DNA from: Lacibacter sp. H407
GTDB taxonomy: Bacteria; Bacteroidota; Bacteroidia; Chitinophagales; Chitinophagaceae
Direction: 5' to 3'
DNA length: 64,000 nt
NCBI RefSeq assembly: GCF_037892605.1
Contig: NZ_JBBKTU010000001.1
Location: forward strand, 868,001 to 932,000
The translations under genes were made by a program, and so were the position numbers. The notes beneath the pieces were generated by a model that saw nothing but the letters and a program-made list of their open reading frames with translations, was not told the DNA's origin and ran no database searches. Below are positions 17,160 through 25,463 of this stretch, piece by piece. How positions within the stretch are numbered: position 1 is the first letter of the stretch; each line of letters starts with the position of its first letter.

Positions 17160-17232
17160 AAACATTCAACATCCCTGCTTCTTTTTCAATCCTCTTCATC
17201 AGCAAAATCCTCCCAAATCGTGGTTGAGACCT

Positions 17233-17240
17233 TATCTTTG
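17233..17240 (+). promoter_or_regulatory. -7 box abutting the pheS start
   Basis: TATCTTTG ends four bases before the pheS ATG, so transcription would begin at or next to the start codon (leaderless mRNA). No TTTG at -33 was seen. Confidence 0.5.
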
Positions 17241-17244
17241 CAGC

Positions 17245-18276
17245 ATGGAACAGGTGTTACAACAGATTGAAACGTTTCGGAAAGAAATTGAGGCATTGCA
17301 GATCGACAGTGCAAAAGCACTGGAAGAATACCGCATTAAATTTCTTGGTACCAAAGGTTTGGTGAAATCGCTCATGGGCGAAATGAAAAATGTGGCGAAC
17401 GAACAAAAGAAAGCGTTTGGCCAGAGCATGAACGAATTCAAACAATTCGCCGAAGCAAAATACGAAGAGTGGAAAGCATTGAATGGTGATGGACAAACAG
17501 ATACTGCCGCCGGCATCGATCTTAGTTTGCCTGGCGATGCATTACCCGTTGGAAGTCGTCACCCCATCAGTTTAATGCGTAACCGCATGGTGAATATTTT
17601 TCAGCGGTTAGGCTTCGCCGTTGCGGAAGGCCCGGAAATTGATGATGATTTTCACAACTTCACAGCACTTAATTTACCGGAAAATCATCCGGCACGTGAC
17701 ATGCAGGATACGTTTTATATCAGCACCGATCCTGCGTGGTTGCTGCGTACACATACCAGCAATGTGCAGATCCATGAAATGCAGAAAGGCAAATTACCCA
17801 TCCGCATTATTACTCCCGGCCGTGTGTATCGCAATGAAACCATCAGTGCAAGAAGTCATTGCTTCTTTCACCAGATCGAAGGATTGTATGTGGATGAGAA
17901 AGTAAGCTTTGCCGATCTCAAACAAACACTCTACTTTTTTGTACAGGAAATGTTTGGGAAAGATGTGAAAGTTCGTTTCCGTCCTTCATATTTTCCATTC
18001 ACTGAGCCAAGTGCAGAAATGGACATTAGTTGTTTATTGTGCAATGGCGAAGGTTGCAGTGTTTGTAAAAAAACCGGTTGGTTGGAAATTTTAGGTTGCG
18101 GCATGGTGCATCCGAAAGTGTTGGAGAACTGCGGCATCGACAGTAATAAATATTCAGGCTTTGCATTTGGGATGGGCATCGAACGTCCTGCGTTGCTGAA
18201 GTACGGCATCAAGGATATTCGTTTGTTCAGTGAAAATGATGTGCGGTTTTTGAAACAGTTTACGGGAGCAGTGTAA
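17245..18276 (+). CDS. pheS: Phenylalanyl-tRNA synthetase alpha subunit
   Basis: A 343-residue class II aminoacyl-tRNA synthetase subunit that charges tRNA-Phe as a PheS2-PheT2 tetramer. Seen: an N-terminal coiled coil (~1-85), then the catalytic core with GSRHPISLMRNRM, GPEIDDDFHNFTALN, HTSNVQ, RPSYFPFTEPSAEMDI and class II motif 3 GMGIERPALLKYGI near the end. A CLLCNGEGCSVC segment (~270-281) could bind a metal, as in some PheS. The length is standard. The start is the ATG before EQVLQQIE; the 36-codon upstream frame overlaps a repeat and is discarded. pheT is not in the window. Confidence 0.97.
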   Translation: MEQVLQQIETFRKEIEALQIDSAKALEEYRIKFLGTKGLVKSLMGEMKNVANEQKKAFGQSMNEFKQFAEAKYEEWKALNGDGQTDTAAGIDLSLPGDALPVGSRHPISLMRNRMVNIFQRLGFAVAEGPEIDDDFHNFTALNLPENHPARDMQDTFYISTDPAWLLRTHTSNVQIHEMQKGKLPIRIITPGRVYRNETISARSHCFFHQIEGLYVDEKVSFADLKQTLYFFVQEMFGKDVKVRFRPSYFPFTEPSAEMDISCLLCNGEGCSVCKKTGWLEILGCGMVHPKVLENCGIDSNKYSGFAFGMGIERPALLKYGIKDIRLFSENDVRFLKQFTGAV

Positions 18277-18329
18277 ACAAACCCATTCATGAATTTACTG
18301 AAAAGGCAAAAGTTTTACCTGTTGCTTTT

Positions 18330-19220
18330 TTATTGTTTTGTTTTAAACACATACTTTGTTCCAACTTCAATACTGCTATACCTGAAATCGTGGAAACCTT
18401 GCTGCAACTGCACCTGCCAGTTTAAACCTGGCTTTACAGTACCTGCTTTTATACGGCCAACTACAGGTTTATCGCCATCGTTAAGATATCCAAGATAACC
18501 CGCCACGGTTGTCTGCAGTTGGAACTTATTATGATTGTATTCAACGCCAGCTCCAAAAAGAAATGCATCATTCTGCGGTATATCATTATTCAACTGCCAA
18601 ACCAGGAAGCCGGCCATAGCCATGTATCTCCACTTATTAGTTTTTGAAAAAGAACCACCTGTTGATGCATCAAAGAAATAACCGGGTGCGTCCGTCATGC
18701 GTGCAGAAGCTACATTTGAAGAAGTAGGATAACGATAACCCACCCTCACAGCAAGCGTATTTTTATATTTAGAAGGATCGAGCAACTGTATATTAATATT
18801 CATGTGAACATCACCTATTGCTGAGCGGTTATTGTAAGCAAGGTAAAATACATGCCGCTCTTCTTTTAATGCATGACTCATTCGATACGTTTCTAACGGC
18901 ACCCACATCGCATCAACCGAAACTTTATTTTTTACAATAGAGTAATTGCCTCTTATCACTGCATTGAATGTACGGTCGCCCGGCATAAAGTGCCCGGCAG
19001 CAGCGATAGTTACAGCATGATTGCTATCTGCTATTCCGTTTGTAACAGAAGGAACAGGCAATGCATTTGGTCCAAGATGAGCAGGGCTGAATTGAATATA
19101 ATGCCGCCAGTGTGTTACTCCATTCCATCGAACGTTACGCTCCCACCACTCAGATGTTTGGGCGGTAGAAAAAATGCAGAAAAAAACTGCGGATAAAAAG
19201 CAGGTTAGTCTGAAGTACAT
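18330..19220 (-). CDS. Predicted outer-membrane beta-barrel protein
   Basis: A 296-residue exported protein with a signal peptide ending STAQ (~21). The rest consists of alternating amphipathic strands rich in aromatic residues and Gly/Asn turns (VRVGYRYPTSSN, FLFGAGVEYNHNKFQLQT), ending in a strand with aromatic/hydrophobic alternation, as expected of an outer-membrane barrel of about 12-14 strands. No family name is recognised. It is convergent with pheS, leaving only a short AT-rich gap with an imperfect hairpin. Transport or structural role unknown. Confidence 0.65.
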   Translation of the reverse strand: MYFRLTCFLSAVFFCIFSTAQTSEWWERNVRWNGVTHWRHYIQFSPAHLGPNALPVPSVTNGIADSNHAVTIAAAGHFMPGDRTFNAVIRGNYSIVKNKVSVDAMWVPLETYRMSHALKEERHVFYLAYNNRSAIGDVHMNINIQLLDPSKYKNTLAVRVGYRYPTSSNVASARMTDAPGYFFDASTGGSFSKTNKWRYMAMAGFLVWQLNNDIPQNDAFLFGAGVEYNHNKFQLQTTVAGYLGYLNDGDKPVVGRIKAGTVKPGLNWQVQLQQGFHDFRYSSIEVGTKYVFKTKQ

Positions 19221-19302
19221 GTAAATTTTGAGTCATGCAAATTAATACATTTCTAAGCGGAATTCAATTACTGAAATTATCTTTACCCCTTAATGTTTAA
19301 TC

Positions 19303-20151
19303 ATGGTTCACTCAATTTGCGTTTGCGGTGCAGGAACAATGGGCAGCGGTATTGCACAAGCTGCTGCACAAAGCGGCATTTATACACTGCTGTTTGATCT
19401 CAATAAAGAAGTGTTGCAAAAAGCAGAAATCTCCATCAATGCTAATCTGGATAGTTTAGTTTCAAAAGAAAAAATAACGGAACAACAACGCACTACTATA
19501 AAAGGCAATCTTCAATACATCAGTGATATCAACAATTGTATTGCTGATGTGATCATTGAAGCTATCATTGAAAAACCGGAAGCAAAAATTTCCTTGTTCA
19601 ATCAACTGGCAGAGATCAATCACAGTGATACAATTTTCGCCAGCAACACATCCTCTCTTTCCATTTCATTGTTACAACAATCAATACAGCAACCACAACG
19701 GGTGGCAGGTTTGCATTTCTTCAACCCCGCTACGATCATGAAATTAGTGGAAGTGGTAAAAGGCGATCAAACCAAAGAAGAAGTGATCGAACAGTTAATT
19801 GCGTTAACAAAGCAGATGAACAAAACACCTGTCATCTGCAAAGATGCACCGGGTTTTATCGTAAACCGTGTTGCCCGACCTTATTACATTGAATCATTAA
19901 AATTAGTTGAGGACGGCGTTGCCGATTTTGCAACGGTGGATGCATTGATGGAAGCCAGTGGTTTTAAAATGGGTCCGTTCAAACTCATGGATCTTATTGG
20001 TAACGATATCAACTATGCTGTAAGCTGCAGCGTATATGAACAGTTAGGTAACCCTGAACGTTTACAACCATCACCCATACAAAAAGAAAAAGTGGAATCA
20101 AATAAGCTTGGCCGCAAAACCGGCGAGGGCTATTACAAGTACAACGGATAA
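19303..20151 (+). CDS. 3-hydroxyacyl-CoA (3-hydroxybutyryl-CoA) dehydrogenase
   Basis: A 282-residue NAD-dependent dehydrogenase converting 3-hydroxyacyl-CoA to 3-ketoacyl-CoA in fatty-acid oxidation or butyrate-type metabolism. Seen: the Rossmann motif GAGTMGSGIAQAAA (~6-19), ASNTSSLSI (~115-123), the catalytic HFFNPA (His ~140), and KDAPGFIVNRV (~183-193) opening the C-terminal domain. The length and single-domain form match the stand-alone Hbd/PaaH type rather than the FadB fusion. The end GEGYYKY is family-typical. The following epimerase-like gene begins about 75 bases later. Confidence 0.93.
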   Translation: MVHSICVCGAGTMGSGIAQAAAQSGIYTLLFDLNKEVLQKAEISINANLDSLVSKEKITEQQRTTIKGNLQYISDINNCIADVIIEAIIEKPEAKISLFNQLAEINHSDTIFASNTSSLSISLLQQSIQQPQRVAGLHFFNPATIMKLVEVVKGDQTKEEVIEQLIALTKQMNKTPVICKDAPGFIVNRVARPYYIESLKLVEDGVADFATVDALMEASGFKMGPFKLMDLIGNDINYAVSCSVYEQLGNPERLQPSPIQKEKVESNKLGRKTGEGYYKYNG

Positions 20152-20178
20152 TTGTATAATTGATAGTTGATAATCGAA
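20151..20178. repeat. Heptamer tandem array, four units
   Basis: ATTGTAT, AATTGAT, AGTTGAT and AATCGAA in 7-bp register, beginning at the last base of the preceding stop codon. A weaker oppositely oriented run (TTTTACA, TTTTCCA, TTATTAA...) follows at ~20196-20226, up to the next start. Confidence 0.7.
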
Positions 20179-20226
20179 CGCAGCCCCTAATTTTACATTT
20201 TCCATTATTAAATTATCCATTCCATC

Positions 20227-21216
20227 ATGGTTTTCGTTACCGGCGGCGCAGGTTTAGTTGGCTCGGCTTTATTAAAACAGTTGTTGCAACAAAAGCAAGG
20301 GCCCATCAAAGCATTGGTACGAAACTCCATGCCACTCACACTCACGGAAGAAGAAAAGCAACAGATCGAATGGATCAAAGGTGATGTGTTAGATACGTCG
20401 GTATTGGATGAAGCTATGCAAGGTTGCAGGCAGGTGTATCATTGTGCAGCCGTAGTCTCGTATCATTCCAGTCGCCGGCAGCAGATGTACAAGATCAATA
20501 TTGAAGGCACAGCAAATATTGTCAATCTCTCTTTGGAACATAATATTGAAAAACTCATTCATGTAAGTTCGGTGGCGGCCATTGGACGTTTGCGCCAAGG
20601 CGAACAAATCACTGAAAAAACAGAATGGACCGATGAGACAAACAATTCCCATTACGGCAAAACAAAATACCTATCTGAACTGGAAGTGTGGCGTGGCATT
20701 GGTGAAGGATTAAATGCAGCTATAGTCAATCCATCGGTGATATTAGGCGAATCAAATTGGGAAACAGGATCAGTTGCTATCTTTAAAAAAATGTGGGAAC
20801 AGTTTCCGTGGTACACAACCGGCGGAACAGGTTTTGTTGATGCAAAAGATGTGGCCGAAGCTATGATCCGTTTGATGCACAGCGACATTTCAGCCGAACG
20901 ATTTTTGTTAAGCAATACACACTTAAGTTTTCAGGAACTGTTTACCAAAATTGCAACTGCATTGGGGAAACGGCCGCCGAATCGTTTTGCAAAACCATGG
21001 ATGGGTGAATTGGTGTGGCGCATGGAAGCACTCAAAGCCATGTTCAGCAACAAAGAACCATTGCTCACCAAAGAAACAGCCAGCACTGCACAAGTAAGAA
21101 CCTATTACGATTCATCGAAAGTATTAGCTGCATTACCCGATTTCAGGTTTACGCCAATTGATGAAACGATTGAGCGAACGAGTAAGTGGCTGAAAGAATT
21201 TTATCGTTTAACATAG
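20227..21216 (+). CDS. NAD-dependent epimerase/dehydratase family protein
   Basis: A 329-residue extended short-chain dehydrogenase. The N-terminal Rossmann fold has TGGAGLVGSALL (~5-16); VYHCAAVVSYH (~76) and HVSSVAAIG (~114) are typical of the dihydroflavonol reductase/3-beta-HSD-like branch, and the catalytic Tyr-Lys is in HYGKTKYLSE (~140). The C-terminal substrate domain gives no clear specificity. It lies downstream of the hydroxyacyl-CoA dehydrogenase and upstream of a small membrane protein on the same strand. The substrate may be a sugar nucleotide, steroid-like or acyl compound; not decidable here. Confidence 0.85.
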   Translation: MVFVTGGAGLVGSALLKQLLQQKQGPIKALVRNSMPLTLTEEEKQQIEWIKGDVLDTSVLDEAMQGCRQVYHCAAVVSYHSSRRQQMYKINIEGTANIVNLSLEHNIEKLIHVSSVAAIGRLRQGEQITEKTEWTDETNNSHYGKTKYLSELEVWRGIGEGLNAAIVNPSVILGESNWETGSVAIFKKMWEQFPWYTTGGTGFVDAKDVAEAMIRLMHSDISAERFLLSNTHLSFQELFTKIATALGKRPPNRFAKPWMGELVWRMEALKAMFSNKEPLLTKETASTAQVRTYYDSSKVLAALPDFRFTPIDETIERTSKWLKEFYRLT

Positions 21217-21235
21217 TTGGCGCTTTTGTATCGAT

Positions 21236-21490
21236 ATGAAAGTTTATTATTCGCCCTTATTTATTACCTCTTCGCTTTTATTATTATTCAGTTTATTCCT
21301 TGCGGTAGAAAATCTTTTCGATCCGGAATCCTGGGCATTACTTATTGCAATACCACTTTTTCTAATTGCTGTAACAGGAATGTTCGTTCATTTTGTATTC
21401 GCCCGCATTATTAAAGAAAAGCCACGGGTACAGTTTTTCATCGAATTGGCCTTGATTGGGTCAGCGTTGTTGTTGCTATTTATGAGTTAA
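21236..21490 (+). CDS. Small integral membrane protein
   Basis: An 84-residue protein with three hydrophobic helices (~7-24, ~33-53, ~65-83) and almost no soluble part. It starts 20 bases after the epimerase-like gene and is probably in its transcript. A longer frame in another phase overlaps it but has poor composition. No family recognised. Confidence 0.6.
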   Translation: MKVYYSPLFITSSLLLLFSLFLAVENLFDPESWALLIAIPLFLIAVTGMFVHFVFARIIKEKPRVQFFIELALIGSALLLLFMS

Positions 21491-21554
21491 AGAGCACAGA
21501 TTTCATGGTTGGCTCAAAAATTGTTTATTTTTAAAGCTCAATGAAAGATCACGT

Positions 21555-22643
21555 ATGAAAACAATCCTCTCCATTATCCTTGCCTGTTGTTCCTTCTGTG
21601 TTTCAGCGCAATCCTATTTTTATATCAAAGGCAAAGTGATCGACGACAGTACACGTCTTCCAATGGAAAACGCATCGGTGCTTTGTCAAAATACCACCAA
21701 GGGAACTATTACCAATAAAGAAGGTGAGTTCCGGTTAGAAGTTCCTGCAGGTGGGCATAATCTCGTAATATCTTACACAGGTTTTGAAAGTGAAAGTGTG
21801 CGTATCAGTTCATCGCAGGATAACAGCAATGAACTCACCATTGTTTTAAAAAAGAAAGAAAACAAACTGGAAGAAGTAGTAATACAGGCCAGCAGCGAAG
21901 TAAAAGATGGCTGGACAAAATACGGATCTCATTTTTCGAATTACTTTATCGGCAGCACGCCATTTGCCAAACAATGCAGCATTGAAAATCCGCAGGCATT
22001 AAAATTTTACTTCTCCCGTAAACGCAATGTATTAAAAGTAAAAGCAGAAGAACCAGTAGTAGTACTGAATTATGCGTTGGGCTATAAAATTCAATACCAG
22101 CTCGATTCATTTATTTATGATTACGGTACAAAATTCAGCGCCTATGTTGGTGTAGCATTTTATACAGAGATGGATTCAACAGCCGAACAAAAAGCGATCT
22201 GGGTGCAAAACAGAGAAAAGGCTTACCTCGGTTCACGCATGCATTTTATGCGTTGTTATTACGACAGTACACTTGCTGAAAACGGATTCGTAATTGAAGA
22301 AGTTTATACCGACAGCATGACCAACAAACCCAAGATCAGTACACTTGAAAATCCTTACGATACTGCGGTATATGTGCTGATCAATAGTGTTGACAGAGAG
22401 ATTAACCTTTTTGGGAAATACCGAATCGTGTACACCTTATCGCCCATGGAAAAAGAATATCTGGTTGCCAACAAATATCCTCCTTCGGCAAAAGAACAAC
22501 TTTCAACACTTGAATTCCTAAACGGATTTGTAATTACCGAAAACGGTTTTTTCTATGAACAAACGGAAGTGATCAATAGTGGTTACTGGGCCTGGAAAAA
22601 TTTAGCCGATCAGTTGCCGTATGATTATTGGCCGGAAGAATAG
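21555..22643 (+). CDS. CarboxypepD_reg-like domain surface protein
   Basis: A 362-residue exported protein (signal peptide ending VSAQ at ~19). Residues ~24-105 form a carboxypeptidase-regulatory-like/CNA-B-type beta-sandwich (KGKVIDDSTRLPMENASVLC, NKEGEFRL, SYTGFESESVRI), the module that also heads SusC-type TonB receptors. The remaining ~250 residues lack plug or barrel features, so it is not a TonB-dependent receptor. The protein is probably periplasmic or outer-membrane associated. It is convergent with lpxD. Specific role unknown. Confidence 0.75.
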   Translation: MKTILSIILACCSFCVSAQSYFYIKGKVIDDSTRLPMENASVLCQNTTKGTITNKEGEFRLEVPAGGHNLVISYTGFESESVRISSSQDNSNELTIVLKKKENKLEEVVIQASSEVKDGWTKYGSHFSNYFIGSTPFAKQCSIENPQALKFYFSRKRNVLKVKAEEPVVVLNYALGYKIQYQLDSFIYDYGTKFSAYVGVAFYTEMDSTAEQKAIWVQNREKAYLGSRMHFMRCYYDSTLAENGFVIEEVYTDSMTNKPKISTLENPYDTAVYVLINSVDREINLFGKYRIVYTLSPMEKEYLVANKYPPSAKEQLSTLEFLNGFVITENGFFYEQTEVINSGYWAWKNLADQLPYDYWPEE

Positions 22644-22649
22644 GGAAAA

Positions 22650-22677
22650 AGCTGCGATCGTTTAGCTGTGAGCTAAC
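22650..22677. repeat. Heptamer tandem array, four degenerate units
   Basis: AGCTGCG, ATCGTTT, AGCTGTG and AGCTAAC in 7-bp register, starting a few bases after the preceding stop codon. Confidence 0.6.
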
Positions 22678-22716
22678 ACAAAAACCAATGTATGTTTTAG
22701 ATTTTAAAAGTGGATT

Positions 22717-23670
22717 CTATTTCGATTCCAACTTTAGTAATCGTTCCCATATTTCGGGAATACGTTTTACCCACACCAACTCTTTGCGCTTTTGCAATGC
22801 ATCGTCAACCGGTGTACCGAAGTACGATTTATTTCCTTCCAATGATGATGGCACACCACTTTGTGCAAACACCACGGCATTTTCTCCAATGGTCAACGTT
22901 TTGCTTACACCTGCCTGTCCCCACAATACTACACCATCTTCAATTACAACAGCCCCGGCCACGCCTACCTGTGCCGCAAACAAACAGTTTTTGCCGATCA
23001 CACTGTCGTGACCAATATGCACCTGGTTATCGAATTTAGTACCACGTCCAATCACCGTATCATGCGTTACACCTTTATCAATCGTACAGCACGATCCCAT
23101 TTCCACATCGTCTTCAATTACAACCCGTCCGCAGCTTTCCATTTTTTTATACCATACATCACGATTCTTTTTGGTGTTGAAATAAAATGCATCGCTGCCA
23201 ATAACAGTACCTGCATGCAGAATCACATTGTTACCGATAACTGTATGATCGTAAATAGAAACGTTGGGATGTATAACGCAATTGCTACCAATGGTTACAT
23301 GATTACCAACAAAGGCACCGGGCATTACAACGGTACCTTCACCAATTACAGCTGTATCGCTGATGAGAGTTGCAGATGGAACAAACGGACGAAAGTGCCG
23401 AACGATCTTGAGATATGCTTCAAACGGTTGCTCACATACCAGCAATGCTTTTCCTTCAGGTACATCCGTTTCTTTATTGATGATTATAAAACTTGCAGCT
23501 GAGTGAATACACTTATCGTAGTACTTGGGATGATCTACAAATACCAGATCACCGGTTTCAACTTTATGTATTTCGTTGATTCCTGTTGCAAGCCCATTTG
23601 TATTTCCAGTAACTGTTGCGTTGATTAATTCTGCAATCCATTGTACCGGAACCGGTGAAGGAAACTTCAT
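22717..23670 (-). CDS. lpxD: LpxD-like UDP-3-O-acyl-glucosamine N-acyltransferase
   Basis: A 317-residue left-handed beta-helix acyltransferase of the lipid A pathway; LpxD adds the second 3-hydroxyacyl chain to UDP-acyl-glucosamine. The N-terminal uridine-binding domain (~1-105) is followed by about ten hexapeptide rungs (VIGEGTVVMPGAFVGNHVTIG, GRGTKFDNQVHIGHDSVIG). The catalytic His is probably the one in NQVHIGHDS. It ends with a short helical tail. Bacteroidota genomes often hold two LpxD-type proteins; this one stands alone, away from lpxC/fabZ/lpxA, so it may be the paralogue acting on a different acceptor. Confidence 0.82.
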   Translation of the reverse strand: MKFPSPVPVQWIAELINATVTGNTNGLATGINEIHKVETGDLVFVDHPKYYDKCIHSAASFIIINKETDVPEGKALLVCEQPFEAYLKIVRHFRPFVPSATLISDTAVIGEGTVVMPGAFVGNHVTIGSNCVIHPNVSIYDHTVIGNNVILHAGTVIGSDAFYFNTKKNRDVWYKKMESCGRVVIEDDVEMGSCCTIDKGVTHDTVIGRGTKFDNQVHIGHDSVIGKNCLFAAQVGVAGAVVIEDGVVLWGQAGVSKTLTIGENAVVFAQSGVPSSLEGNKSYFGTPVDDALQKRKELVWVKRIPEIWERLLKLESK

Positions 23671-23684
23671 AAACTGATTTTCAC

Positions 23685-23692
23685 CAAAGGTA
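23685..23692 (-). promoter_or_regulatory. -7 box for lpxD
   Basis: TACCTTTG on the minus strand, 14 bases before the ATG at 23670, implying a very short leader. No matching -33 TTTG was found. Confidence 0.5.
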
Positions 23693-24166
23693 ATATGGTT
23701 TGTGTTTGCCCGAGTATTACGTTCAAATGAATCCGTTTTGGGTTTTTTCGGGGTAAAAACAAGGTTCTGGATAAAAATTTTTAAACTTTTTTTTGAGCCT
23801 TTTTTTGGTTGCTGATCGTAAAAAAACAGCTGGCTCTTTCTGCTTTTTCAAATCAAAAAAACAGGTACGTTACTTTTTAAAACAAACAGCACAACAAAAA
23901 CAACAACGCTGAAACTATTGCCAACACTATGTTACAGCGAAACAATAAAAACTATAAAAATCAATTTCCTGTTTTACTGTTTACTTGTTTTCAAAAAAAA
24001 CGAAACACATCAACCGCAAAAGATGCTAAAATTCCATAACCCTTTTCCACAGACAAAATTAAAATGTGCATAAAATATTTTTGAAAAATTTTTTATATCG
24101 GAGAAATTATTTTTAATATTGTGAAGGGAAAGAAATTTCCTGGTACTTACTAACCCATCCATCATA

Positions 24167-24192
24167 AAAGCTCGGTGTCTTCCGGGCTTTTT
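24167..24192 (+). terminator. Rho-independent terminator in the lpxD-yicC spacer
   Basis: A 9-bp stem AAAGCTCGG with CCGGGCTTT (one G-T pair), a 6-base loop and a short T run. No protein gene on this strand precedes it within 1.5 kb, so it must end either an RNA gene or a leader of yicC. Confidence 0.75.
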
Positions 24193-24380
24193 AGTTTTAT
24201 ACAATTCCGCTTTTGCAGAAGCGATCTTCTTCCACAGTTTTACGCATCACAACAACAACTCTCCTGTTTTCGATCCAGTTCATTTTATAAAAATCAGTTT
24301 CTGCAAAATGCCTGTTTTTACGATTCTTAATAAAATCAGTTGGAACAACTGAAATTCTTTACATTGCTGAAAAATAAGCT

Positions 24381-25259
24381 ATGCTTAAATCAATGACCGG
24401 TTTTGGAAGAACCGAAGAAGCTGCCGGCGATAAGACCTTCCTGGTTGAAATAAAATCTCTCAACGGAAAACAGTTTGAACTCAATTTAAAAATTACTCCC
24501 TTATTAAAACCATACGAGTTTGCCATCCGCACCATGTTGTCGGAACAACTAATGCGTGGTACGATCGATTGCAATATTTTATTAAAGCAAAATGGAGGCA
24601 ATGGCGCTATCACCATCAATAAAGAAATGGCGAAAGCTTATTTTCAACCATTGAAAGAAGTGGCCGATGATTTAAATATCGGGTTGAGTGAATATGTATT
24701 GGCTGCCATGTTACGTTTACCGGATGTGGTGGTACCCAACACTGATATTTTAAGTGAAGAGCAATACGGGCAGTTTAAGCAAACGCTTCAAAATGCGATC
24801 AATGCTATTAACAAGCATCGCCTGCTGGAAGGTGCGGCTTTAGAAAAAGATCTCATCGAACGTATTAATAATATACTCGCCTACCAGGAAAAAATTTCTG
24901 AACTGGAACCGTTGCGTCAGCATAAAATGAAAGAAGAGCTGCGTCGCAAAATGGAAGAACAATTGGGCAAAGAGAACTACGATGCCAACAGACTCGAACA
25001 GGAAATGATCTACTATATTGAAAAGATCGACATCAGCGAAGAGCAGGTGCGCCTCCGCAATCACTGCGATTATTTCCTCAACATCCTCAAAGAAAACGAC
25101 GATTCAAAAGGTAAAAAGCTGGGCTTTGTATTGCAGGAAATTGGACGTGAAATAAATACAACCGGTGCCAAGGCCTACGATTCAGGTATTCAAAAGCTGG
25201 TGGTATTAATGAAAGATGAACTGGAAAAAGCAAAAGAACAGGTGTTGAATATTCTTTAA
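24381..25259 (+). CDS. yicC: YicC-type endoribonuclease
   Basis: A 292-residue YicC/YloC family protein; E. coli YicC is an endoribonuclease that promotes decay of the small RNA RyhB. Seen: the N-terminal hallmark MLKSMTGFGR, the central SLNGKQFELNLKI (~29-41), and the conserved C-terminal domain with EEQVRLRNHCDYF (~215), KGKKLGFVLQEIGREINT (~238) and GAKAYDS. The length equals that of the family. In many genomes gmk (guanylate kinase) follows; here it does not, and the next gene is gldH. The upstream spacer carries a terminator and a possible small RNA. Confidence 0.95.
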   Translation: MLKSMTGFGRTEEAAGDKTFLVEIKSLNGKQFELNLKITPLLKPYEFAIRTMLSEQLMRGTIDCNILLKQNGGNGAITINKEMAKAYFQPLKEVADDLNIGLSEYVLAAMLRLPDVVVPNTDILSEEQYGQFKQTLQNAINAINKHRLLEGAALEKDLIERINNILAYQEKISELEPLRQHKMKEELRRKMEEQLGKENYDANRLEQEMIYYIEKIDISEEQVRLRNHCDYFLNILKENDDSKGKKLGFVLQEIGREINTTGAKAYDSGIQKLVVLMKDELEKAKEQVLNIL

Positions 25260-25300
25260 TTCAAGAGACCCGGTTTGACAGGGTACTATTCCTGTAGCAG

Positions 25301-25377
25301 GAGTTAAGATTTGGGAATTAGGAGCTGGGATTTGTGAGTTGTAGCTTACACCTTGTACCTTATGCCTTTTACCTTGT
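25301..25377. repeat. Opposed heptamer arrays, eleven units
   Basis: Six units of the form GANNTNN (GAGTTAA, GATTTGG, GAATTAG, GAGCTGG, GATTTGT, GAGTTGT) are followed in the same 7-bp register by five units AGCTTAC, ACCTTGT, ACCTTAT, GCCTTTT and ACCTTGT. The second half reads like the first class on the other strand. It lies just upstream of the gldH promoter. Confidence 0.85.
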
Positions 25378-25399
25378 CTCTTTTTCCTTTCATGTTTTC

Positions 25400-25432
25400 T
25401 TTGGATTTTGTTTGCTCAGGTATTTACATTTG
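25400..25432 (+). promoter_or_regulatory. Two-box Bacteroidota promoter for gldH
   Basis: -33 TTTG (25400-25403), a 21-base spacer and -7 TACATTTG (25425-25432): a full match to TTTG-N19-21-TAnnTTTG. The predicted start site is near 25438, downstream of the ATGs at 25353 and 25392. Confidence 0.7.
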
Positions 25433-25463
25433 TAAAAATATTCGCTTGAAACCTTTCCCCGTA

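Larger units (their letters stand above)
23671..24380. other. 710-bp AT-rich non-coding spacer, candidate small RNA at its right part
   Basis: No open frame here looks coding. The spacer is very A/T rich, with long A and T runs on both strands. On the + strand a TATTTTTG box (24076-24083) is followed by a small hairpin GGAAA-GAAA-TTTCC (24127-24140) and a convincing terminator (24167-24192), so a transcript of about 100 nt could be produced. A TTTTCCACA at 24043 is one mismatch from a DnaA box, but it is solitary. The rest, 24193-24380, shows nothing recognisable before yicC. Confidence 0.45.

Noticed and set aside
24043-24240. Possible replication origin in the AT-rich spacer
   Set aside because: Only one near DnaA box (TTTTCCACA) and one poorer one; no dnaA, dnaN or clear strand switch nearby.
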